A stretch of 64,000 bases of DNA. Source: Manihot esculenta (taxonomy: Eukaryota > Streptophyta > Magnoliopsida > Malpighiales > Euphorbiaceae). Shown one piece after another: positions 10,331 to 21,778 of the stretch. The translations under genes were made by a program, and so were the position numbers. The DNA lies in the NCBI RefSeq assembly GCF_001659605.2, contig NC_035170.2:11520817-11584816 (forward strand), read 5' to 3'. The stretch's first letter is position 1; every line of letters begins with the position of its first letter. The notes beneath the pieces are model-generated. The model made no database searches. It was not told the DNA's origin and saw only the letters and a program-made list of their open reading frames with translations.

Positions 10331-11196
10331 TATATGTTATCACTAATGACATCGCATCATTCTAGCTGTGGTCACCTATATTCTTCTTATTTTCTTCAAT
10401 CCAAGCTTCAATTCCTTATCGATCTCGCATGTTTCGCTATTCGCTTTGTGTGTATCTAGTATTAGAAATTCTTATACCTATAACCTTTCCATTCATATCT
10501 AACTAAACATCACCTTGATGATTTAAGACTACTGTTAAATTTCTTGTACTGACAGCTTTGAATTGAGACCTACTGCAATAATTTTCATTATTGAAAAAGT
10601 TGAATGATTCGTATATAGCTAAAGTGTCTCTATGAGTTTAGCCCTTTTAGCTCGTCATTTTTAGAAATTAACATTAATAGTGTGATCAATATAATTTAGG
10701 TATTCTTCCAGTATCCTCGTATTATAGATAGGCTTTCAGTAGCAAGATCGTGTTTTTAGCTAAATCGAGGAGATATATGTGTTGTCCCAAAAGAAAGTTG
10801 TGTTTGTAGTTGATCTTAATAGTATTAGATGTCCTATATGCATTTCAGGTCTTTATTTTGTGCAAATATCACTCCATATTCAAAGTTTTTGTTTTTACCT
10901 AAGTGCAACCTTTGCTCAAAACTTACTTAAATATTTTTAACTCGATATAATTAAATAAATTAAATTAGATCAATAAGATAGCATATCAATAACTCGGAAA
11001 TATTTCTAAAATTTTATATTAGATTTACTTTATTTGGATGGAGAAAAATAGAGTGCTTTTTATTCATAAGATTGGGATTCGTGGTATAGCAAATTTATAT
11101 ATAGAGACCTTTTTCTATAAAATATTTTCTATGAAATAAATGAAGTTTAAATTTATATAATTTCTTGAATTTAAATTAATTCTAAATAATTTTAAA
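10331..11196. other. AT-rich non-coding DNA
   Basis: No ORF with protein-like features, no RNA gene and no clear repeat was seen here. Confidence 0.5.
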
Positions 11197-11401
11197 ATAA
11201 ATTTATGGGAAAATTACTTTTGTAGTCCCTGAGATTTAATGTAATTAACACTTCTGTCCCTCTATTTTGACGACCCAACACTTAAGTCCCTCACTTTCTC
11301 TTTCGTCCGAATTCGTAGTCTTTCCGTCTAAAATAACCGTTTGGAACACATGAATTGACAAAATTGACCCTCACCAAAAGTCCCTATACTTCAAAATCAC
11401 G

Positions 11402-11650
11402 AAACCGCTCTTTCTTCTCCCTCTTTCTTCTCTCTCTCTCTCTCATGCTCTCTCTGTATTTGTCTAAACTTCTCTCTCTCTCAGCTTTGTCCCTTTCGAG
11501 AGTGCTCTCTCTATCTCTCTCTCTCTGTCAAAACTAAACTCTCTATCTCTATCAAAACTTATCCCTCTCTTGCGCTCTGTCTGTCTCTGTTGAAGTCTTG
11601 TTCCTCTCTCACGCACTCTCTGTCTCTTTCTCTATAAAAAATTCTCTCTA
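11402..11650 (+). repeat. CT-rich low-complexity block inside the Mutator-like element
   Basis: Dominated by imperfect CTCTCT runs. It generates the spurious serine/leucine ORF at 11355-11537. It is roughly complementary in composition to the GA-rich block at 12840-13110 at the other end of the element. Confidence 0.75.
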
Positions 11651-12839
11651 TGGTCCCATTGTCCCTTATTTTCTCAATATTCTCAAGAAACACTGAACCA
11701 CCATATTTCAAAGGTAGAATCAGTGTTCATATAAGCAGAATAAAACGAAATCGTAGTACACTTCAAAGATACGAAAATCCCTTTTGTTTTACGGTGAAGA
11801 TAAATTCGTTGCTTTATTGTTTAGATTTTTTGAGTTACAATTAATAATTATTTATTTACTTTTTTTAGGATTTACTGTTAAAATAAGTGGTTTAATGATT
11901 TGTGAATTAATTTTGTAATTTCTTTTTTATTTTTGCAAATAGCAATGGATAAATCTAAGAGATGTGCAGGTTGTGAGTTTTTTATTGGATATATTAAATA
12001 TGCAACATGCTTTTTTTTGACAGATTTGGTGAGTTTTAGCTTAGTCCAAATTGGATGAAATTGTGATTTTTTTAAACATAATTAGCATGCAGCTTTTGAT
12101 GTTTATTTTTTTTTTTTTTATATAGATTTCATTTGAAGGTTTTTGGTTTTTTTTTTTTTTTACAGATTTCATTTGCAGGTTTTAAACATGTATTGGTCTT
12201 CTTGAAATCTTTTGATGTGAAGCTATTTTGGATATATACTGGTCATTTTAGATATGCAGATATTGTAAAGTTATTTTGGACAACTTTAGAGAATTTAGAT
12301 AGATTTTTTGTATATGTTTTGTGATGTAATGGAAAAAATTTTATTTATAATGTAATGAACTTGATCAGTGGAATGATAAGGCTGATGTTGTCATTCAAAT
12401 GATCAAGCTTTTATATGAATAAATATTCAGTTTTTTCACATTCTGTGTATACATTTACATTTTTTGTTGGCTATTTTTTATAACATTTTTATATGTAAAT
12501 AAGGATAAAGTATTTTGTAACAAAATAATATATCTGTGAAGGATACTGTCATATAATTAACTAAAAGTTTACAACACTATAGTCCCCATACATTTAAATA
12601 TTCAAACACTATAATCCTCATATTTTTAAATTTGCAGACACTTTAGTCCTCATATGTTTAGTTTTTTAAATACTTACGTCATCATAAAATTAAATATTCA
12701 AACACTTTAGTCCATCGTACTACTGTAAATTCAAAATATATATTCACAGTAAAAAATGTAGTTTCTATTATCTAAATTCTTTGTTCTTCTTTCGTCTTCT
12801 TCAAATCATTCTTCATCTTTACAATATTTTATATTACAT

Positions 12840-13110
12840 TCTCTAGCATGTGAGGGAGAAGAAAGATATGAGAGAGTAGAAAGATAGAGAAGATGTGAGA
12901 GAGAAGAAAGATGGAAATGAGAAAAAAAAAAGAATCAACAATGGCCAAAAGAAAATAGAGAAGATATGAGGGAGAATAAAGATACGAGAGAGTAGAAAGA
13001 TATGAGTGAGAATAAAGATGGAAAAGAGAAAAAAAAAGAGAATCAATCATGGCCAAAAAGAAATAAAAAAGATACGAGGGAGAAGAAGGATGGAGGGATT
13101 GCTGGAATGA
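12840..13110 (+). repeat. GA-rich direct duplication inside the Mutator-like element
   Basis: A segment of roughly 110 bases is repeated imperfectly: AGAATCAACAATGGCC at about 12931 and AGAATCAATCATGGCC at about 13038, each preceded by GAGAAAAAAAAA-type runs. The minus-strand ORFs through it (12829-13185, 12843-13046) are low-complexity by-products. Confidence 0.7.
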
Positions 13111-13329
13111 AAGGGGTTTTAACAAGTTCATTAAGGACATTTTTGGTAAAAAAATCTTACCTCTCACCTTAGACTCTTTGACCAAACAGCTATTTTGGAC
13201 GGAAGGATTATGAATTCGGACGGAAGAGAAAGTGAGGGACTTAAGTGTTGGGTCGTCAAAATAGATGAATAAAAGTGTTAATTACGTTAAATTTCAGGGA
13301 CTAAAAAGTAATTTTTCATAAATTTAAAT

Positions 13330-14470
13330 AATGTTTCATATTTGTATAATGAATCTTATTTTTAACTTTTATAATGAAAAATAAGTATCTTTCAAAGAAG
13401 AATAAACACTTTTAACAATCCAAATAAGCATTAAAAAAAAATACTTTGAAAATTTAACATACGTTGAATGTTCTCAATTATTAATATTTTTCAATAAATT
13501 ACCCTAATTTTGCACCATTAATGTTGTTACAGGTTGCAATAGTTGATTTGAGTATGTAACTTTTTTTTATCATATTCGTCTTTAATTTCTCTGTCTTTCT
13601 TTCTTTGTAAATTTAGAGGTAAAATTTTATCATATTACTATATATGAATTATATGAATTAAAATAAATTATAAATCATAAACCATAAAATGAATTAATTA
13701 AATTAAAATCAATTCACTTCATGTCAACTATAAATGAGCTAATTGAATTAAAATTAATTCACTTCTATTATATATAATTAAATTTAATTAAACTTAAATA
13801 ATTCATACTATAAAATGAGTCGATTGAATTTCATATCAACAATAAAATAAATCAATTAAATTAAAATTAAAATCATTTTGTATTGATTAAGTCAATTAAA
13901 TTAAGATCAATTTATATTATATATATTATATTTAATTAAATTAAATTAAGATCAAAACCATTTATTGTAGATTATATTTTATTTAATTTAATTAAGATAA
14001 AAAAATATATCCGCTGTGTGTAAATAAATTTAATTAAGACTAAAATAATCTTATATCCACGGTATATGAATAATATGAATTAAAATCAATTCCGTATATG
14101 TCAATTTTAAAGTGAATTAATTAAATTAAGATCAAAATTATTTTATATTCAATATGTACGAGTCAATTGAATTAAAAATAATTTATTTTATATAACAAAT
14201 ACTATATTAGATTCAATTGAATTAAAATAAGAAATATGTTCACTATATATAAATGAACTTAATTAAAATTAAAATAATATTATGTTGGTTAAATGTGAAT
14301 AATATAAATTAAGATCAATTCATACGGTGTCAATTATAAAATGAGTTAGTTGAGTTAAGATCAATGAACTTTATATTAACTATAAGGTGAGTTAATTAAA
14401 TTAAAATCAATTCATTTTACGTAGATTATATATGATTAAATTAAATTAAAAATCGTGTTGAGATTGTGCG
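13330..14470. repeat. AT-rich array of degenerate 'gaattaaaatcaattca' units
   Basis: Phrases like GAATTAAAATCAATTCA, TGTCAACTATAAAATGAG and TTAATTAAATTAAGATCA recur many times, spaced roughly 60-90 bases. The same vocabulary appears inverted at 15330-15420. It is probably an old tandem repeat or nested decayed elements; there is no coding content. Confidence 0.55.
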
Positions 14471-15544
14471 GACTGATTAGAAAATTGATATTTGGAGACT
14501 TAAATTATACCAGACAAAGATTAGATCTACACTAAAAGAGATGAGTTCTAAATTTTTTTTAATATAATTAATCTCTAATTTTCTTCGTATTAACTAATAA
14601 ATTAATTTTTTTAGACACAAATGTTATGTGATAGTTTTATGTTGATATTTAAAATTAATTAAATAAAATAAAAGTATTGATCATGAAATTATAATAATTA
14701 AAAAATTTTTAAAATTTCGTGATTTTACTGAAATCTACATTATACTTCCACTCTGATACTTGGGCAAGATCATAGATAGTTTTCATGAGACCCATCTACT
14801 CCCTTTCTCTTCATTGCACAATGTTTCGCTTTAAATCAAGCTTGACTAAGAGAAGTTTTTATCGTCGGCGCTGCAAATCGCAAGCTGCTCTCTCACCGAA
14901 AATGCTAAAGGCTGAGCGAAGACCCGCACGAAGCGAAGCTCGTCCACAACCCAATCAAGGAGAGGTGGGAGCCATAAAGGAGGGTGATAGAAGATTAAGA
15001 AGAGGAGCAGAGGGAGAGGAAGAGAAAAAGGGAAAAGATATGGTGGGTAATATGGTAATTTTCTAACACTTTCGCTCATTTAACTGATATTCATACTAGT
15101 AGACTAATAGAATTTTTAGTAAAAGGATCTAATAGTTCTATTTTTAAATTATGAGGGACATTTTAACTGTTTTCAAAAATTATAAATATCTAATAATTAA
15201 TTTATATTTTAACTGTCTCTAAAAATTATAAGGACCTAATATTGAATTTTTCTAAAATTTAGGAAGAGTAATTTTCCCTTTCTCATATATCATGAATAAG
15301 ATTTTTTTTGTATTTAATTAAATTTAATTATATATAATAGACATAATATGAATTGATTTTAATTCAATTGACTTACATAAATTTTAATTTTAATTCAATT
15401 GATTTATTTAATATTAAAATTATAATATAATATAATATTATATTATATAACAATAATTATATAATTTTATTTATATTATATTATTATAATAAATATGTAA
15501 AAATTTTAATTATTTATTTATGTATTAAAAATGATATATAATTT
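14471..15544. other. AT-rich non-coding DNA
   Basis: Contains one 93-codon ORF (14785-15066, basic and acidic tail) with no recognisable domain and no splicing context, so I do not call a gene. The last 200 bases are almost pure A/T. Confidence 0.45.
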
Positions 15545-15581
15545 TTTTTTTTTTGAAACAGGGGTTGGGGGAGTCGAACCT
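15545..15581 (-). mobile_element. 37-nt retroposed fragment with poly(A) and Pol III B-box-like core
   Basis: On the minus strand the insert reads AGGTTCGACTCCCCC, then AACCCCTGTTTC, then an A-run. GGTTCGACTCC is a perfect match to the tRNA B box (GGTTCGANTCC). A 17-bp direct repeat, AAAATGATATATAATTT, flanks it at 15528-15544 and 15582-15598. Poly(A) plus a long target duplication indicates LINE-type retroposition of a 5'-truncated SINE or tRNA-related RNA. Confidence 0.75.
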
Positions 15582-15598
15582 AAAATGATATATAATTT

Positions 15599-16854
15599 AC
15601 CGTTCATTATTAGATAGAAGATATATAGTTGGAAGAAATTCAATAGAGGAAAGAGAAAATAGGTTAGATGGATGTTTGCTCTAAAATCATCAAAGGTAAT
15701 TGTGTATCCATGTGATCTCTCAATCATACTAAAACAATAGTAATTTACATTCAACCTCTTAATTTAGTATAACCTACAATTTAGTCCTGCTTTTTTAATA
15801 CTAAATATTTTAGTCACTAAATTTGTATTTTATTAATAAAATAATATTTTTTTAAATTAACCGTTAATTGAGGAAGCCACTAGAGATTCCAATATTAAGT
15901 TAGTTGTAATCTTTTATCAAAAGTATTTTAGTGAAAAAAAAATACTTTTAAAAGTTTAGCTACTCATTAATTTAACATTATAATTTTAAATAAAGTTAAT
16001 ATTGAGGAATTTAAATATTTAATTTTAAAAATATAAATATTAATTCATTAATTACGTTCGATTTAAAAATTAAAATATAATTTATTCTAAATGAAATGTT
16101 TAATCTATATCGATAAAGATTTAAATATTTATAGATTATTTATGAAGATATTTGAAATATTTATTTTTTTATTAAAAATTATAATTTTTTAAAATTTGAA
16201 TAAAATAATTATAAAGATATTTAAATATTTAATTTTAAAAATATAAATTAACTTAAATTTTAGGTAATGTGTAATTTATTCAAAATCATTTATTGGACGG
16301 CTGGCCAAGGTCCAATGGCTTGAGAGTAATTTTAGTCGTGATGGTCTTTTTTTTATGGGTTTCTGGCGAACAAAACTTTGTGCAACTTTATTTAAATTCT
16401 GCCCCACGCATTGGGAGGTTCACTCCATCAATCACTTAACACGTAGCATTTTTGGTACCATTAGAGTTGCAAGTGAAGCTGATTCAATTTATAACATTTT
16501 TAAAATATTTTTTCAAATATAAATTTATTAAGATAATTTATGATATAATCTATAAGATTTATTAAAATTCATAGTTTAATCTCTACTATTTTAATAATAA
16601 ATATTTTAGTTTCTAATTTATTATTATTTTTTTATAAATAATTTATTTTAAATACTTTTATACAGAATTCTAGTATGAAACTCCGTACTTCAAATTCATA
16701 ATTTTTCCTGTTTATGAAAATTATATATTTATTTTTATTACACACATATGTCCAAAAATGGTAAAGATTACAATTACAAGCAGTAGAAAAACAATGGGGC
16801 CAGAAGAGTAGTAATAAAAAATTGTGATGAGGCACTAATCTAATTCTAATCTTC
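15599..16854. other. AT-rich intergenic DNA downstream of CYP707A
   Basis: Contains the presumed 3' UTR of the P450 gene just below 16855. Otherwise A/T-rich sequence with no gene I can support. The phrase 'ttagtcctgctttttta...' near 15780 resembles decayed transposon termini but has no partner I could pair. Confidence 0.45.
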
Positions 16855-17443
16855 CTACAGGCTGGTTGCTTCTGGCCAAAATCTGGCTGGTAGTCCCTGT
16901 TGAGGCACTGGGAATGGCCCATATTGAATCCCATCGACTGATCCCACTACTTCCCACCTGTCATCATTGTCACACCGTTCAAATCCAAAAATTGCTTCTT
17001 TTCACATAATTCATTTTATAAAAAAATAATTAAATAATTTTTTATTCTAAAAAAAAAGTATTTAAAAAGAAATCAATCCAGTTGAATTTTTATAATTTAC
17101 GCTTGTACCTGAATTTGGTTATTAGATGATGGATTAAGCTAAGCATCTCCAGCTTGGCAAGTTCGTTGCCTGGGCAAGCATGAGATCCATTGCCAAAGGG
17201 CATGAAGGTGTTGGGTTTTGGAGAAACCTAAACATCCCACCATTTACCCACAATCCATATTTAAAAAAATATATTTTTTTTTGTTATTTCATATAATATT
17301 GTGCCTTTAAAGATTTATTTTCTTTTATTGCATACCTCAAATCTTGATGGGTCAAAAATGTGAGGATGAGGAAAGAATTCTGAATTGTGATGAATGTTCC
17401 TGAGCAGTGGCATCACCTTCCACCCTTTGGGTATTAGATATCC

Positions 17444-17480
<37 letters not shown>

Positions 17481-19343
17481 TAATTATTATTATTATTTTA
17501 TAAAAATAAAATAAAAAAATTAATTGTGAGGGCCCTCTTTGAATGCTAATAAAGGCAGAATCTTCTAGATGATGATCTTACCCTTATACTGAACGTCAAT
17601 TATTGCTTCCCGGTACACGAAAGCTATAATGCTCGCCATTCTTAAACTCTCTAATACAACCTGCAGCTTCAAATATTAGAGTTTGTTATCTAAAATTATG
17701 ATTACATAATGGAAAATATTTCTTATAAAACAATTTTTTTAGAAAATATTTTCTACTTTTTGCAAAGAGAATTAAGCCTAAATTACTGATCTAAGTTAAA
17801 TAATTCTGAAACACTGTTATTTTACTTGTAAATCACAGTGTTTTACGTACCCTAAACGTAAGTGGCATATTCCTTGTCTGTGTCCATGTCAAGGATTTAT
17901 TTCCTCTGATATTTGCTTCTCGTATTGCCATTTGCTCAGCCTGTAATATGTAAATAATCTTGGTTTTATTAACAAGATGATAATTTCTTAAGTTGTCCTT
18001 GTTAGGTGAATTTCTCACCTTAACAGCTTCGAGGAGTGTCCGGTTTTCATGGAGGTACTTTAAAATCCATGTTAGAGCAGCAGCAGTAGTGTCGTGAGCT
18101 GCAAAAAGCACTCCTATAATGTTATCAGCAATCTGATCTTCAGTTAAAATTTGCCCATTCTCATCTTTGAACTTGAGAAGACGACCCAACAGATCCTTCT
18201 CTGCCATTTTTTTCTCCTTTCTTTCACAGATGATCTCACCCACAATTTGATTGAGTCTTTTCCTTGCCTTTAATACACAGAGAAAGAAAACAATTACTTG
18301 AAATATTACTTCATAAAACACCATTGACTTGTGCTTTGTTATGAAACTAAGGGACTATAATATCTCTTACCAAAAGAGCTTTTTGATAGGCAGTTCCAGG
18401 AATCTTTGTCGGAAAACAATTGTAACCTTTATTCATGATGTGGTAATTCTCATTTAGCTTCTCTCTGTAGTTGCTGTCTAAGACACCAAAGATAGAAAGA
18501 ATCCCTACTTGGAAAGAAAGCTGTGGAGGATCAAAAGAAACCCAAAAATCAGAAAACTAAAAAACAAACAAAAAGCTAAGAATCAATCAAAAAAGCAAAA
18601 AAATTCTGTGAAAAATGGGAAATGGATGGGACAGTAAAAATTCAGCCCCATCTTTTAAGAAGGAAAACAAACACCACATGTCAAGCGATGAACATGCATG
18701 TTCAAGAACAAACCTTTTTCATCTCATGGAAGGTGTTGATGGTATGGCCATGAGCCCATGATTCCAAGGCAGACATGGCTATGGATTCGATATCAGGAAT
18801 TAGTTTCCGAACAGTTTCCGGAGACAACGAACCTTTAACTAGCTTCCTCAGCTGAGTGTGGTACTCCCCTTGGTGAAAAAATAGAGCTGAAGGTCCAATT
18901 AGCCTTTCTTTGCTTTTAGGGTACGTTGGCTTGAACAAGTGAGCATGGGTCACCAGCATGAACCTTGCAGCTTCAGGGCTAGCCAACATGACACATGGGC
19001 AGCCAAGTATGTGGGTTTTGAATATTTCTCCATATCTAAAATGAAAAGAGAAGACAAGAAGAAAAGTTGATAACACATTTGAAGGGATTCTTGAAGAAGA
19101 AAGAGAATTAGGTTTAATAAATAATATGAACCTTAGTTGCTTTGTTGCAAAGAAGACGTTTGGGTCTTGAGAGTAGAGTTTTAGAGTTTCACCTACATAA
19201 GGCCACCCCATAGGACCAGGAGGAAGCTTAGCTCTTGGTTTGGATGCCCTCGTTTTCTTCTTGATGAATAGGTAAGAGAGAAGGCTAGAGAGAGAGAGGC
19301 ATATGTATATCATAATAGAAGCAATCGACATGAAAATATGCAT
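16855..19343 (-). CDS. CYP707A: Abscisic acid 8'-hydroxylase, cytochrome P450 family CYP707A
   Basis: CYP707A enzymes are ER-anchored monooxygenases that hydroxylate ABA at C-8', the main step of ABA catabolism. On the minus strand nine exons join in frame: 19343-19132, 19035-18714, 18520-18371, 18267-18019, 17940-17851, 17660-17582, 17442-17336, 17227-17109 and 16957-16855. They total 476 codons plus TAG, and every intron is GT-AG. Visible features: N-terminal membrane anchor (about residues 4-26), PPGPMGWPYVGE hinge (41-52), I-helix AAHDTT (to 289), ESLR of the ExxR motif (345-348), FDPSRFE (397-403) and heme loop FGNGSHACPG with Cys421. Length and nine-exon structure fit the family. A short TATA-containing promoter lies at 19426-19434. 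The gene is intact; the exact paralogue (A1-A4) cannot be fixed here. Confidence 0.93.
17445..17499. repeat. ATA/ATT microsatellite in CYP707A intron 6
   Basis: A run of ATA triplets passes into ATT triplets within the intron between exons 6 and 7 (17443-17581). It can form an AT-rich hairpin and is likely length-variable. Confidence 0.85.
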
Positions 19344-19425
19344 GCCTCTCCCTCTCTCTCTAAAACTCTCTCTTTCAGATGGGTTCTGGTAATGTGATCA
19401 TTGGTAGAGAGAAAGGAGCATTGGT

Positions 19426-19434
19426 GTTTATATA
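19426..19434 (-). promoter_or_regulatory. TATA box of CYP707A
   Basis: TATATAAAC on the minus strand lies about 85 bases upstream of the ATG at 19343. It is followed by a CT-rich 5' UTR (CTCTCTCTT-type runs at 19344-19378), a common layout for plant genes. Confidence 0.6.
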
Positions 19435-19440
19435 GAAGAA

Positions 19441-19660
19441 AAGGCCAGTGGTATTCTAATTAGGATTCCTACATTAGTGAAGCGGCACTATAAACCACAT
19501 ACTAGGACAAACATAAATTTTTATATAAAAATAAGAACTAAAGTATTTTTTAAGTATGATATTTAATGATTAAATAAGGATATAAATAATTTTATAAATA
19601 ATTATACATAAAAGTAAATAATAAATTATTTTATAAAGTATATTATATTATAATAAATAA
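19441..19660. other. Upstream region of CYP707A
   Basis: AT-rich sequence between the gene's promoter and the fold-back repeat. I recognise no specific ABA- or stress-response element with confidence. Confidence 0.4.
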
Positions 19661-19663
19661 AAT

Positions 19664-20445
19664 TACTATTTGATCTCTATAACATGAGAAAACTCATTAG
19701 TTAATGTATCGGTTTTAAAAAATATATTAAAATATTTCTCATATTTTAAAAAAATTTACTAATTAGTTTCTCCAGTAATTTTAACAGTTAAATATTATAA
19801 AAATTAAAAATTACTATTTAGTCTCTATAATATAAAAAAAAATTAATAAATAATTCATTAATTTTAAAAAGTATATTAAAATATTTCTAAAATATTAAAA
19901 AATCTATTCATTAGTCCCTCCATCAATTTTAGCCGTTAAGTATTACAAAAATGTTTAAAATTCTCTCAATACGAATGGACTAATTAGTAGCAATTTTTAC
20001 AAAACTGAGGGACTAACTAAATAATTTTCTCTTACCATGGGGACTAATGAAATATTTACTACTAAAACTAATGAAAAGACCAATTAGTATATTCTTAATA
20101 CTTCAATGATATTTTCATATATTTTTTAAAATCAAGAATCAAGTAATGAATTTTTTCGTATCATAAAAACTAAATAATAAATTTTTATTGTAAAAAGTCT
20201 AAAATACTCTCAATATAGAAGGATTAATTAGTAATTAGTAAGTATATTTATAAAACTGAGAAATTAACTAATGAGTTTTTTTCCTACAATGAAACTAAAT
20301 ATTAAAATATTTAACGATTAAAATTAATAAAAATATAAATTAGTAAAATTTTTTTAAAAAATTTCATGTACGTTTTAATTTATATTTTAAAATTGAGAAA
20401 TTAATTAATGATATTTTTCGTATAGGAATTAAATAATAAATTTTT
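19664..20445. repeat. Fold-back element: two forward and two inverted copies of a ~140-bp unit
   Basis: Forward units start near 19665 and 19808 (AAAATTACTATTT[GA][AG]TCTCTATAA...). Inverted copies end near 20190 and 20445 (...AAACTAAATAATAAATTTTT and ...GGAATTAAATAATAAATTTTT). Each carries a TTAGTCCCTC-type phrase, as many plant Mutator-like MITEs do. The arms are diverged and no clean target duplication was found. Confidence 0.55.
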
Positions 20446-21368
20446 TTATAATAATAAAAATAAATTTATAAATTAATTGAATAAATATATATTTAAAAAT
20501 AAAAAAAATAAGTTTAATCAATAGAGATAAAATCTTGAAAATTTTTAATGATAATTTTATAAAATTATTAAAAAAAAAACATTTAATAGAATCTGTAACA
20601 AAAATTCATATTTATAGTTTTTAGTTTTTAATTTTAAAAATGCTTTTTAATAAATAGAAAAAATAAAAATGCAACTCTAGGAACAAATTATATATTTTTT
20701 TATAAATAGAAAACAAAAAACAGAAAAGTACAGTAATAATAAATGTACCCTAAAATTTCTGCCACCTTCAATTTTGCGGGAAAGTAGCGAAGGTTAGTTC
20801 TGAGACTCTATAATTTTTCACAAATAAAAATTCATTTATTTGTATGTTTGATCTTCAATGGATATATGGAGTGTAAATAAAGTTTTTTATTAATTAAATT
20901 ACTAAGAATTTTTTTTCATGAAAAATAATCTATATATAAAAATTCTTCAAGATAAAAAATATAAAATAAACTTATATATAAAGTTTTATAATATTAATAA
21001 AATTATCAAAATCTATAAAATGAGTTCATCATTACAAAAGAGAAAGACAATTCATATAAGAAATTGTTTAATTTTTTTAAAACAGAAAAATATTTTCACT
21101 TGATTTATTTTCTGAATGTTTTGAATATTGAAAATGTAAAAAATTATTCTTATTTATCCAAAAAATAAAAAAAATATTCTTACAAACTATTATCCAAAAA
21201 ATAAAAATAAATCAATTTGTAGAAAAATATTTTAAAATAGAATCCATGTTTCAAAATCGATTAGAAAAAAAAGATTTAATCTCGATAAGTCCATTTTCTA
21301 TATGTTTTGATAAAAGAAAAATCCCTTTTATATCATTATTATAAAAATAAATTTAAGGCAAATGTTGT
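20446..21368. other. AT-rich intergenic DNA
   Basis: No supportable gene or RNA. The 61-codon ORF at 20918-21103 is A/T-driven. Confidence 0.45.
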
Positions 21369-21373
21369 AAATT

Positions 21374-21677
21374 TGTTAGAAGTTAATTCAAAGTTAAATA
21401 TTTTTGACAGCTCATACTTTGTTATATTATTGTTAATAATATTTGTATTTTCTCTCATTGTTTGTTGAGTGAAAACACGTTACTGATACTGTCATATTTT
21501 TTTTTAGTTTCTGTTATTGTATGGCTATATAAAAGCTAATAATTCACTTGAATTAATCATCCAATAAGAGTGCTTCTTTCATCTTCTTTCATTATTTGTT
21601 AATTTCTTAATCTTTCTATTCTTATTGTTTAACTTGATATAGAGTTGCAGTTATCAAATTTTTATTTTTGTGCAACA
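21374..21677 (+). repeat. 5' LTR of the copia element
   Basis: Runs from TGTTAGAAG to TGCAACA and matches 31941-32205 along its length, including the block GGCTATATAA (TATA-like) and AGAGTTGCAGTTAT near the end. It differs from the 3' LTR by many substitutions and indels, so the insertion is old. Confidence 0.88.
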
Positions 21678-21680
21678 TTG

Positions 21681-21695
21681 TGGTATCAGAGCCTA
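21681..21695 (+). other. Primer-binding site of the copia element
   Basis: TGGTATCAGAGCC begins three bases after the LTR end. It is complementary to the 3' end of initiator tRNA-Met, the standard copia primer. Confidence 0.85.
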
Positions 21696-21778
21696 TATGA
21701 TTCTTGACTGGGCTAGTGTGAGTAAAGATAGAGAGAGAGAAACACGTAAAGGAGTGAAACATAATAGAAAATTAGGTC

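Larger units (their letters stand above)
11206..13317. mobile_element. Mutator-like DNA transposon (non-autonomous) with long TIRs
   Basis: Long terminal inverted repeats occupy 11206-11344 and 13182-13317. They share, among others, the block GACGACCCAACACTTAAGTC and the following TCCCTCACTTTCTCTT. The 9-bp sequence ATAAATTTA flanks the element exactly (11197-11205 and 13318-13326). Long TIRs plus a 9-bp target duplication are the hallmark of Mutator-like elements. At about 2.1 kb, and with no transposase ORF visible, it must be non-autonomous. The interior has a CT-rich block (11410-11640), short degenerate repeats (12550-12725) and a GA-rich duplicated block (12840-13110). Confidence 0.88.

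Noticed and set aside
12829..13185. 118-codon minus-strand hydrophobic ORF
   Set aside because: Derived from the GA-rich duplicated block inside the Mutator-like element; low-complexity Phe/Ser/Leu repeats with no start context or domain.
14785..15066. 93-codon ORF that could be a small basic protein
   Set aside because: No recognisable domain, no repeats of it elsewhere, flanked by AT-rich decay; nothing supports translation.
17833..18324. 163-codon minus-strand ORF as an independent gene
   Set aside because: It is exons 4 and 5 of the P450 gene read through an intron; canonical splice sites at 18019/18018 and 17941/17940 restore the family sequence.
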